Below, piece by piece: positions 1 to 7,443 of a stretch of 30,279 nt of DNA. This DNA comes from a virus. Location of the stretch: positions 1-30,279 of the IMG/VR virus record IMGVR_UViG_3300010396_000085; one strand, given 5' to 3'. Position numbers and translations under genes: made by a program. The notes below the pieces were generated by a model that was not told where the DNA came from, searched no databases, and was given only the letters and a program-made list of their open reading frames with translations. The number at the start of each line of letters is the position of its first letter. The stretch's first letter is position 1.

Positions 1-161
1 GCGATATAATTGTATCCATCGGAAGCCAGGAGCGTCGCCACCATGGTCACGCTGTCGGTAGATGTGGATGCAGAGGGCGTAAGACAAAAGCTATAACTCA
101 GCTGTGCTTTGCAGGCCAGTGAAAGAAGAAAAGCCGCGACGATAAGGATGTTCTTTTTCAT
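1..161 (-). CDS. Secreted protein of unknown function, 5' part only (runs off left edge)
   Basis: About 53 codons are visible. The N-terminus MKKNILIVAAFLLSLACKAQ is a Sec signal peptide: basic start, hydrophobic core, and likely cleavage between A19 and Q20. 'AQ' after the core is very common in Bacteroidetes exported proteins. A lipoprotein reading at C17 is possible but the lipobox (S-L-A-C) is acceptable rather than strong. The mature start is rich in Ser and Thr. The ATG lies one base after the TAA of the upstream gene, so it is the last visible member of the fibre operon. It is probably another fibre or adhesin component by position; the visible part shows no domain. Confidence 0.75.
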   Translation of the reverse strand, partial: MKKNILIVAAFLLSLACKAQLSYSFCLTPSASTSTDSVTMVATLLASDGYNYI

Positions 162-162
162 G

Positions 163-1314
163 TTAATGCAGAATTATTTTTCTTGGCGATAGGATGCAAT
201 TGCAGGCGATATTGTTTACCGTGACCTTCACATTGGCCGTATCCTGACCGGTATTGCTGTTAGTTTCCGTGAGATGGAAGGTGTAGACGCCGTTTGCCGT
301 CATGCCGGAGACGCCCGTAGATTTGCTACTCGGGCTGACAATCGTAGGCGTCACCGGTCCGGATTCGTAGCTCCACGCATAGGAGACGTAAGGATACCCT
401 ACGGTGTCTGTCGAATTGGCGACATTGATCAGCAGCGCCGAATGTCCACCGGCGGTAAGCGTGGTTGATGTACTATTGATGGTCTGATTGGAACCTGCAG
501 ATGGCGCGGGACTAACCCATCTCAAACTCTTAGTGCTGTTGATGGCGAAGGGCGACCCCATAGTTGGAGTAAGAACATCCAGCGCATTAGGAACGAGATC
601 GTTGAAGCTAATATTCATCGCCAATCCAAAAGGCTGAACCTCGGTTTTATTCCGGCCCCATGAGTGCAGACTATCCTTGTCGTCGGTTGCGAATTTGTAA
701 TATGTGAAAAACTTGTTTGAATAGAGATGTACCCAATGTGTGCCTATTCCGATCTGCTGCATGCCGGTTACCGGATATTCGCCGCCCACCCCGTCCCAGC
801 CATATAATCCTGTTGGGTAATTGACGTAGTAATAGCTATTCACCGCTTCGCTGCCTATGCCGACCTCTCCCATTACGTTCATACCAGTTCCGTACATATT
901 TCCTGCAGAATCGGTAATATGCGTTGTTTCGAAATTGACGCAAATTTCTCTCACCAACGAGGTCAACCCCCAAAGGGTATAGAGATCGGTGAAGCTGGAA
1001 AAGGATTGCGCGCTTGCCGCTCCCCACTTGCTCCAGTCATTCCCCAATGCATAAGGATGGCCATAGGGGGAACCGGCAGTCTGTTGGACGACGGCGAAGA
1101 TCACGTAAGAGAACGCGTTCCCGTTGGACAGATCAAACCAGGTCAATTTCCCAGTACCCTTTCCGGTGAACGGAAATATCGTCGTGGGTGTCGATCCCGC
1201 GCCGGCGGCCCAATAATAAAGTTTCGTACTGTCCGAAGTCTCTGCAACAACCCCGTATTGTGATATCCTGACCTTCTGGAACGATACGCCCGGGGCCAAG
1301 GCGGTAGGCCGCAT
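163..1314 (-). CDS. C-terminal part of an amber-split RCC1-like propeller / PKD-like adhesin or fibre protein
   Basis: This reading frame is continuous with the gene ending at 1366. Only a TAG at 1366-1368 separates them, and the 17 codons from that TAG to the first ATG (1314) are open in the same frame. The first two thirds carry RCC1-like blade signatures such as 'DSAGNMYGTGMNVMGEVGIG' and 'DDKDSLHSWGRNK'. The last ~95 residues look like a PKD/K319L-type Ig-like domain: 'YAWSYESGP', 'IVSPSSKSTGVSG', then 'GVYTFHLTETN', ending in an alternating beta strand. Such propeller and PKD modules are common in Bacteroidetes surface proteins. No signal peptide belongs to this piece alone. It is either a translated fragment restarted at an internal ATG, a readthrough product, or the remnant of a broken gene. 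Confidence 0.6.
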   Translation of the reverse strand: MRPTALAPGVSFQKVRISQYGVVAETSDSTKLYYWAAGAGSTPTTIFPFTGKGTGKLTWFDLSNGNAFSYVIFAVVQQTAGSPYGHPYALGNDWSKWGAASAQSFSSFTDLYTLWGLTSLVREICVNFETTHITDSAGNMYGTGMNVMGEVGIGSEAVNSYYYVNYPTGLYGWDGVGGEYPVTGMQQIGIGTHWVHLYSNKFFTYYKFATDDKDSLHSWGRNKTEVQPFGLAMNISFNDLVPNALDVLTPTMGSPFAINSTKSLRWVSPAPSAGSNQTINSTSTTLTAGGHSALLINVANSTDTVGYPYVSYAWSYESGPVTPTIVSPSSKSTGVSGMTANGVYTFHLTETNSNTGQDTANVKVTVNNIACNCILSPRKIILH

Positions 1315-1365
1315 GAATTGAGAGCCTGCCGAGTAGAAAATGCCGGGGTTATCGTTCCCGCCATA

Positions 1366-1368
1366 CTA
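1366..1368 (-). other. In-frame amber (TAG) codon splitting one fibre gene
   Basis: The codon follows ...FLRTDGSL and is followed in the same frame by YGGNDNPGIF and then the downstream piece. The residues on both sides together form an RCC1-type blade pattern (DGxL-x-YGGN), so the two sides belong to one ancestral protein. A single C-to-T change from CAG, or a change from a Tyr codon, would explain it. Confidence 0.85.
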
Positions 1369-1797
1369 AAGCGAGCCGTCTGTTCTCAAAAAGGCATAGG
1401 TATCCTGGTATCCATCGATCCATGCCGCGTTGGTAATCGTCGCGCCCGTGCTGTCGGTCGTGATCTGTGACCAGCTGAGCGGCTCGTTGTAGTGAGTAGA
1501 CTGCCTGATCGTGCCATCCGAAGCCACAACGCGAAAGAGGTTAAAGCACATCGTAGCCTTTATGACGGCAAGTCCGCCAGGCAGGGAGGTGGTTAGATCA
1601 GCTATTCCGCCTCCATAGTTGATCGCCCAAAGGTGGTTATCCGTCGTATGATACCCGCACCAATACTCCCCGGCGACGATATCGTCGATGGTGTGGCTCA
1701 GGAACATCGGTTTCGCACGGCTAGGCACATGAGACCTTGGCATCTTCACCCAGCAGATGCACAAGGCCACAAAGGCTATGAATAGGAGGCGTTTCAT
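1366..1797 (-). CDS. N-terminal part of RCC1-like fibre or adhesin, ends at in-frame amber codon
   Basis: 143 residues. The N-terminus MKRLLFIAFVALCICWVKMP is a signal peptide or membrane anchor; no clear cleavage site follows, unlike the other fibre genes. The body has repeating propeller-like beta signatures: 'HTTDNHLWAINYGG', 'RVVASDGTIRQS', 'YAFLRTDGSL'. The ATG overlaps the TAA of the upstream gene (TAATG), so it is translationally coupled. It stops at TAG in the middle of a blade, with the same frame open for another ~400 codons to 163. Together the two parts would make a ~544-residue protein. Family membership (RCC1-like) is by eye and tentative; the split is directly visible. Confidence 0.7.
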   Translation of the reverse strand: MKRLLFIAFVALCICWVKMPRSHVPSRAKPMFLSHTIDDIVAGEYWCGYHTTDNHLWAINYGGGIADLTTSLPGGLAVIKATMCFNLFRVVASDGTIRQSTHYNEPLSWSQITTDSTGATITNAAWIDGYQDTYAFLRTDGSL

Positions 1798-3416
1798 TAA
1801 TGCGGGATTTGGTTGAACTGGAAGTAGATGGTATACGATCCCGTGGCCGTGGGATAGAAGCTGAGGAGCACGCCGTTATCTGAGGTGACGCCGGAGCAAT
1901 AGCCTGCTACATTCCCGGTCGAAGTATTGTTCCACGCGGTAAGCGGCCCAACCACGTCGGTGGTCGCGGTTACTGTGTATACTCCGGGATAGATTTCAAG
2001 CTGAGTCAGCGTATTCGCGGCGGTCACTGTAACTGTGACATAACCGGTATTGACTAAGCCCCCTACCGATCCGTTTACAAAATGCGCCGTCCCGGGAGAA
2101 GAGCAATTCGCAACGGCAAAACTGCTACCATTGGAGGACGCGCTGACAAGGGGATTGTTTTTCACCAACCCATAGAAAGAATTGGCGTGAACGGTGGAAT
2201 TGGCACCCTTTGTAAGGATGGAATCGGCGGGGAACGAAACCGGCGTTTTTGCGAGCTGCATAGTATCGCCGAAATAGCTGGTACTTCCGTCCTGAAAAGC
2301 CTGACCACCATCAACAGTATCCGCCACCTCTACGTGTTGGTTTTCGCTGATCCGCATGGCTTCCGCCTGAGCGGCTCCGTTGAGGCGAGTGAAAAACCGC
2401 AGACCAGCGGAATAATTGCCTGAAGTGGAATTGGCTTTGTATCCTTGAATAAAAGAGCCCCCCGTAAAAACGTTAGACGATCCCGTTTCAGTACCCCACA
2501 TTAGTCTAGCGCCGGCGTCCAAATTCGGGCCACGTTGATCGTTGAGCATAAGCGTCGCACCATACCCAAGATTTGGCTCTACCCCTATAATCTCAGCGAT
2601 CGAATATTGCGCATTTGCATCGGGGGTCGTTGCTGAGGACCCGACGACCGCATGTAAAATATTTGTGGTTTGAGTATTGTCTATTGACATGGATTGAGTG
2701 AGAAAAGATGGGACAGCCGAATTGTTAGTCAAAAAATCCAATTCTCCGGGAATAGTAGTGCCCGATGGAGTACCGGTCACCTTCCCTTTTATCATTGCAA
2801 TCGTCTGCTCAGCGCTTCCGGTATACTTTCTCCATCTTATGCTTCCGGCAGAATCCAACGAGTTGGGACCGACAGGTGACGTCCTCGTTCCACGATTAAA
2901 AACAAAGTCTAGATAGTTGTTCCCGTTAGACGAGCCGTTACCGCTCAATATCAATCCAGCAAGCTTATTGCCGCCTGCGTTGTGGTATATCTCTGCGTCC
3001 GCGGCGGGACTGTTGTTATTCAGCCCAAGACCAAAATTGGTATAATCCCAATAGAAATTATTATTGTCTTGTGCTAAAAAACTCGAACCATTTGCAAACA
3101 ATATCGATCCAGGCGTACTGCTGGAGACAGATGCGCCGATAGCCATCCCTCCCCCGCCGCCACCCCCCGAAGTCCCATAGATATTTACGGGGAAAACTCC
3201 ACTGGGCGTGACATAATACAGACCACCGGTGATTGTGGACGCCAAACTATCTTGCACAGCACAAAGCATCGGAAATGTTGAAGTGGATGGGAGATCAGAT
3301 ACATGCGTGTACAGTGGTAAGAAGAGTTTTCCCCCTTTTGCTCCCCAAGGATAGACTAGTTGGGCCTGAACGGCAACAGATATTAAAAGGGAGAGTATGA
3401 AAAGTATTCGTTTCAT
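1797..3416 (-). CDS. Secreted tail-fibre-like protein with polyglycine linker
   Basis: 539 residues. A Sec signal peptide MKRILFILSLLISVAVQAQ has likely cleavage at A18|Q19. A short N-terminal module (residues ~20-80) ends in a run of seven or more glycines, followed by a long Gly/Ser/Asn-rich, low-charge beta-type body typical of phage fibres and of Bacteroidetes 'structural variant' repeats (for example 'GSSNGNNYLDFVFNRGT', 'AGARLMWGTETGSSNVF', 'AGLRFFTRLNGAAQAEAMRI'). The last ~100 residues form a distinct beta tip ('TVTVTAANTLTQLEIYPGVY'). The gene sits two bases after the beta-helix fibre gene and overlaps the next by TAATG. The fibre call rests on composition, position and neighbours; the signal peptide is at odds with a virion protein assembled in the cytoplasm. 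Confidence 0.7.
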   Translation of the reverse strand: MKRILFILSLLISVAVQAQLVYPWGAKGGKLFLPLYTHVSDLPSTSTFPMLCAVQDSLASTITGGLYYVTPSGVFPVNIYGTSGGGGGGGMAIGASVSSSTPGSILFANGSSFLAQDNNNFYWDYTNFGLGLNNNSPAADAEIYHNAGGNKLAGLILSGNGSSNGNNYLDFVFNRGTRTSPVGPNSLDSAGSIRWRKYTGSAEQTIAMIKGKVTGTPSGTTIPGELDFLTNNSAVPSFLTQSMSIDNTQTTNILHAVVGSSATTPDANAQYSIAEIIGVEPNLGYGATLMLNDQRGPNLDAGARLMWGTETGSSNVFTGGSFIQGYKANSTSGNYSAGLRFFTRLNGAAQAEAMRISENQHVEVADTVDGGQAFQDGSTSYFGDTMQLAKTPVSFPADSILTKGANSTVHANSFYGLVKNNPLVSASSNGSSFAVANCSSPGTAHFVNGSVGGLVNTGYVTVTVTAANTLTQLEIYPGVYTVTATTDVVGPLTAWNNTSTGNVAGYCSGVTSDNGVLLSFYPTATGSYTIYFQFNQIPH

Positions 3417-3418
3417 GA

Positions 3419-6079
3419 TTATTTGCCATTGAGCGTTAAATGAAAAACATAAGTTGTTGAAGGGTCAAGAGCAATTGCACCGGACGTAAGCCCTACATAA
3501 TTGAAAGTCCCGGTCTCTGCTGCGATTGGCATAGCCGCCCCAGCCAATAGTTGCGCCGCTGCATTCGCAGGGGTAATTAGCGGTGTCACGCCTACCGTAG
3601 ACCATTGAATGTCATATCCATATACCATGATCGTACTGCTCGCCGCAGGACTCGTCCCTGTGGTGACAGTAATGTCTCCACCGAGAGTATTATCCCAGCT
3701 AGAAAGAGTCACCGTGCCGCCAGTTCCCAATCCGGTCCCGGTAGAAGAGACGAAAGAAGACCCGCTGGCTCCCTTCGGCCAAGCCACAGCATAAGCGGTC
3801 CCGTAGTTGTGCTCGTAATAATATCTTGATGCTGTCGAGTTAGTGCTAGTGGTGAATGTAGATCCCGTCCCCGGCTGTGTGATCGCATTTATCGTTACAC
3901 TTCCGCTTGCATTCAAATCGACCGAATCACTTCGAAATTTTGTTCCACTAACGTTGATCACTAGCGGAAATGAAACATTAGCATACAAGCCATAGCTGGG
4001 CGTCAAAGTATTGCCGATCACTAAATTTTCGAGACTCATCTGCATAGAATCGGTCGTTGATTCCACTCTGATGAGTGTTCCAACATTATGCTCGAACCAC
4101 GTGCCAGCAATGCGTATTAATGAAGTTCCCCTAAGAGATGCGTTGGTAAGATGAACGCCACCCGTGTTTGGATTATGCAGTGTGCCTTCGTCTGAGATAT
4201 CTCCGTTTTCTATATTTATTGCGCCGTTGCTTCCATTGATATTATACCCCCAGTTAGCACAATTATATATATGACAATCCTTGAAGGTCATTAGATTTGG
4301 AGCGACAGCACCTCCCGGAGAACGGTTGATAGTATCCGCCCAAACTGCTACAGGACACCACTTGATTAGAAAATTATCAAACTCACCAGTAAGCGTTCCT
4401 TTTAGGTTTAACCCCGCCGAGGTACAAGAATCTACGCCTATATCTGACCATTTGAACCAATACCCGTATTGCAGATTCATGCCAATAGCGGCTTTGTTAT
4501 GACCTTCCAGCATGAAATCCCGCATAGACGCGTATCCGTAGCCTGCCGCATTAGGACCGCCGCTATAGGGGAGTGTTATGAAGGTGTTGTTGTTCCACTT
4601 GAACATGGTATCACCCACGACTAGTTCGGAGAAGATCGTATTGGTCACGCCAGCCCCGCGAACTGAAACATCTGGCATGCCAGTTAGATCGATAGAACTT
4701 ATTCCCCATGTCCCGGGCGGCATCATCACAGTACCACCTCCATGAGCATGGGCGGAGTCTATACAGTTCTGCACATAAGACGTCACATCTGTAACACCCC
4801 CGCTCATGGCCATTGTCAGGCCGTAATCGGTGGGGCGGTAGAATGGGAGAAGGACGGAGCCGGTCGCACTCCCATTAGCCGCAGCCGTTAATCTACCATC
4901 AGCCCCCACAGTGATATTGGCATTGGTATAGCTTCCGGCCGTAACAGCGGTGCTGGCCATGCCCGGATTAGGATAAGTACCCGAAAGCACGCCTCCAGCC
5001 GATCCGGACGGAGGCAGCGAGGTCGGCCCACCTGTGATCGCGCTATAGGGAATAGTCGCCGCCGACTTCAATTGTTGGCCCGCCGTCTTAACGACGAACG
5101 AATCGGTCGAAGCCGCCGCCGCCTCCCCCACCAACCCCGTCCAATAGAAAGGGAAGCCGTTGATGTAGATCGTATCGGCCCGAGAGAAAGCCCCGTTGAT
5201 GCCGCCCAATACAAGGGAATCCCCAGCCACCACAGAAACCCCCTGCCGCCCATAAAAATTGAACGCTGTCGACGTCCATGTCGATCCATTACTATAGAAG
5301 AAGTATCCGGAGTCAGTGGCATAATACAACCCCGGACCTGTAGAAGCCGAAGGGATACTCGCATAGGTTCCTGATCCGAGGATCTTGGCTCCTCCGGAGT
5401 TGGTGACTTTACCAGCAAGGGCGCTATTGTTTATCGCTATAAGGCTATCCCGAACTTTGGCCAGCGTGTTGATGGAGGCGAGTGTCTTGGTATAACCCGT
5501 ATCCGCCAAACTGAATTTTGTTCCTAATCCAGCAACGAAAACTGCTGCGAGAGAGTCACTTACTTTACGAAGCGTATATACGGAAGAAAGCGTATGCGTA
5601 TAACCGGTATCGGTTAAGCCGAATTTGGCGCTTAGCAACCCACTAATTACCGCGCTGATCGAGTCTATTTTTTTCTGCGCACCTGCGTTCGTGGCGATGC
5701 CCCCTGGATGAGATCCGGTTGTGTCGTAGAGAATATAGCGATGACCGCTGCCGTCGACAAACTTTGCGATCGGAATACCTCCAGCAAGTGTGGTATTTAC
5801 GACCTGGAAGCCGGAGTCGCTGCCACTACCTCCGCCGCCAACGACCTGATGCCACATGATTCCATCGCCTAGGTAAAGGGTGCCGGATTTGAGCGCTATA
5901 CCGTCTTTACTATAGGTGGTATCGGCGGGGATAAGCAACACTTTCTTCGCCCAATACCGGTCGAGGGCATCGCCGTAGGCAAACTTATAGTACGTGTACT
6001 TGGTTGTGTCGTTTCCCGCACTTTGTGCGTGGACAAAGAAAGGCAGTACACTGAATAATATAGAGACAATCTTTTTCAT
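3419..6079 (-). CDS. Secreted tail fibre/tailspike with pectate-lyase-type beta-helix
   Basis: 886 residues. Order of parts: signal peptide [19 protein letters not shown] (1-18); an N-terminal module ending in [10 protein letters not shown] (~81-90); two 30-residue repeats (151-180 and 187-216); a fibre linker with '[20 protein letters not shown]' (~365-384) and '[12 protein letters not shown]', a wording seen in many Bacteroidetes phage fibres; a pectate-lyase-3-like right-handed beta-helix beginning near 415 ('PTDYG', '[13 protein letters not shown]', '[13 protein letters not shown]') and running to ~720; and a C-terminal tip domain (~775-886) with '[15 protein letters not shown]', '[11 protein letters not shown]' and '[12 protein letters not shown]'. 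The helix may bind or cut host glycan; catalytic residues cannot be assigned by eye. The start overlaps the previous stop (TAATG). Confidence 0.8.
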   Translation of the reverse strand: MKKIVSILFSVLPFFVHAQSAGNDTTKYTYYKFAYGDALDRYWAKKVLLIPADTTYSKDGIALKSGTLYLGDGIMWHQVVGGGGSGSDSGFQVVNTTLAGGIPIAKFVDGSGHRYILYDTTGSHPGGIATNAGAQKKIDSISAVISGLLSAKFGLTDTGYTHTLSSVYTLRKVSDSLAAVFVAGLGTKFSLADTGYTKTLASINTLAKVRDSLIAINNSALAGKVTNSGGAKILGSGTYASIPSASTGPGLYYATDSGYFFYSNGSTWTSTAFNFYGRQGVSVVAGDSLVLGGINGAFSRADTIYINGFPFYWTGLVGEAAAASTDSFVVKTAGQQLKSAATIPYSAITGGPTSLPPSGSAGGVLSGTYPNPGMASTAVTAGSYTNANITVGADGRLTAAANGSATGSVLLPFYRPTDYGLTMAMSGGVTDVTSYVQNCIDSAHAHGGGTVMMPPGTWGISSIDLTGMPDVSVRGAGVTNTIFSELVVGDTMFKWNNNTFITLPYSGGPNAAGYGYASMRDFMLEGHNKAAIGMNLQYGYWFKWSDIGVDSCTSAGLNLKGTLTGEFDNFLIKWCPVAVWADTINRSPGGAVAPNLMTFKDCHIYNCANWGYNINGSNGAINIENGDISDEGTLHNPNTGGVHLTNASLRGTSLIRIAGTWFEHNVGTLIRVESTTDSMQMSLENLVIGNTLTPSYGLYANVSFPLVINVSGTKFRSDSVDLNASGSVTINAITQPGTGSTFTTSTNSTASRYYYEHNYGTAYAVAWPKGASGSSFVSSTGTGLGTGGTVTLSSWDNTLGGDITVTTGTSPAASSTIMVYGYDIQWSTVGVTPLITPANAAAQLLAGAAMPIAAETGTFNYVGLTSGAIALDPSTTYVFHLTLNGK
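5432..5629 (-). repeat. Two tandem 30-residue repeats in the fibre shaft
   Basis: Residues 151-180 and 187-216 of the fibre repeat the pattern (A/T)KF-x-L-x-DTGYT-x-TL-x-S-x-x-TL-x-KV-x-DSL. The six residues between them differ. They look like shaft or trimerisation repeats of a fibre. Confidence 0.7.
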
Positions 6080-6786
6080 TAATAATCACGATATAGAATT
6101 AAGAATCGGGTTCCTTTTATGACAGGTACGGATATGGTTATGTCTGTCCCGTCGAACACATACTGCGTTGTATCGGGATTGTTGCTCACTGGCGCCAGGA
6201 TCGAATTGTCCCGCGTCAGGAGCAGAATTTTTTTATCATCAAGTGCGTCTACGGTAATCGTCGTCCCTTCAGACCCGATGGCGATATACTCTATGTCGTT
6301 GACGATTTTCATGGTCGTATCTGTTGGCTTGAAATCGGTGAACGAGGTCGGTACCTGACATATGTTCTGCGCGAATGGCGTGCGAATGGTGAAATCAATG
6401 TAGACGCCGGCAAACTGGTCATTTTCGGTTTCCACAAATAATTGGACCTGCATTTCCGAACTAAGTGCCCAATCATTGAAAGCTGGATAATTGATCTGCG
6501 CCATTAGGTCCATCATGACCAGAAGCATATCGGATTGTATGTCCAGCTCGTTTGCTTTCGTGTCCTCGCTGACATGCACTAAGTCTGCCAGATAAAGCCG
6601 GTAATTCAGCGTAAGCACCTTACCTGCCGTGCTTAATGAACCGCCGGTGAACTGCAGCAATGCCGAAGGATAAAGAGTAAACTTATCCGTCAGCCAATCA
6701 GTTGCGAGACCCTGGTAAAAGTTTCGCAGTTGCCTGTGATCCAGCGCCAGCGTTTTGATTCTTCGTATGACCTGGTTTAACGTCAT
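6079..6786 (-). CDS. Phage structural protein with C-terminal beta domain shared with the gene at 16399
   Basis: 235 residues. The N-terminus ([20 protein letters not shown]) and the central part form a compact domain that I recognise from Bacteroidetes phages as an unnamed structural family placed next to connector and fibre genes. Residues 166-235 form a second, beta-rich domain ('GSEGTTITV' ... '[11 protein letters not shown]' ... 'FLILYRDY') that aligns without gaps to residues 52-120 of the 120-residue protein at 16399-16761, with about 41% identity counted by eye. The gene lies between the connector-like gene and the fibres, and its TAA overlaps the fibre ATG, so a role in the neck, tail terminator or fibre attachment is plausible. 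The exact role is unknown. Confidence 0.75.
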   Translation of the reverse strand: MTLNQVIRRIKTLALDHRQLRNFYQGLATDWLTDKFTLYPSALLQFTGGSLSTAGKVLTLNYRLYLADLVHVSEDTKANELDIQSDMLLVMMDLMAQINYPAFNDWALSSEMQVQLFVETENDQFAGVYIDFTIRTPFAQNICQVPTSFTDFKPTDTTMKIVNDIEYIAIGSEGTTITVDALDDKKILLLTRDNSILAPVSNNPDTTQYVFDGTDITISVPVIKGTRFLILYRDY

Positions 6787-6849
6787 TCTGTTTGGCGAGG
6801 TAAACCCTCATTTTTTCTTCGTTCTTTTTGCTGATGTTTTTGCACATGG

Positions 6850-7443
6850 TTACGGTTTGTATGGTTGCCCGTTGAAGCCGCCCGGATTGCAATATGGATT
6901 GTCCCGCCTGTCGCTGTCGCCCAGATAAACCGGCATGGTAAATGCCCGCTGCTGCGGCGTTATCGTGTCGATGGTGCTACCCGGGTTGAGGTATTCAGGA
7001 AAATAATCCGGCGCATTTTGTACGATCCACAGCCGCATCCGCTGGCCGTAATGCTCGGCTCTGCTCTTGTACTTTGCCGCGATACTCAGCAATTCGGTCA
7101 TCGTCGGCAATTCCGTATTCTCTCCCTGCTTTCTTACAACCCCTTTATTCCAGAACTGGTAGGATAGCGTTTCAGGGAGTTCCGAAAGGGTGTAATAGAT
7201 CAGTGCGTCAACGAGATAGTCATCAATCAAATTCTTGTAATGGATGTTTTCGGCATCCATTATTGACCCGTCACCTATCAAGGATTTCAGTTTGTTATCC
7301 AGCGCCGTACCAAGCAGTGGAGTGATATACACGTCCTGCGCGTACTTGATGTCGGGATAGATCAGCTTCGGATCGATATTGCCGTGAATGGCTGTCCGCT
7401 CCTTGATCATGGTATCGCTGATCAGTAGAATATTTTGGCTCAT
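6850..7443 (-). CDS. Head-tail connector-like protein (DUF6712-type)
   Basis: 197 residues from the ATG at 7443, which overlaps the portal stop (ATGA) and is preceded at six bases by AGGAGG. A longer frame reaching 7533 would run into portal coding sequence and is not needed. The start 'MSQNILLISDTMIKERTAIH' and 'GNIDPKLIYPDIKYAQD' are characteristic of a Bacteroidetes phage family I associate with DUF6712, which by size (~200 residues), helical make-up and position after the portal resembles gp6-like head-completion adaptors. The C-terminus is Pro/Gly/Asn-rich. The family match is from memory; the adaptor role is inferred from position. Confidence 0.75.
   Translation of the reverse strand: MSQNILLISDTMIKERTAIHGNIDPKLIYPDIKYAQDVYITPLLGTALDNKLKSLIGDGSIMDAENIHYKNLIDDYLVDALIYYTLSELPETLSYQFWNKGVVRKQGENTELPTMTELLSIAAKYKSRAEHYGQRMRLWIVQNAPDYFPEYLNPGSTIDTITPQQRAFTMPVYLGDSDRRDNPYCNPGGFNGQPYKP

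Noticed and set aside
6698-6848. Short frame (about 49 codons) bridging the connector gene end and the next start
   Set aside because: More than half lies in shadow of the strongly patterned gene at 6079-6786, and it has no family signal; it is possible but not supported.
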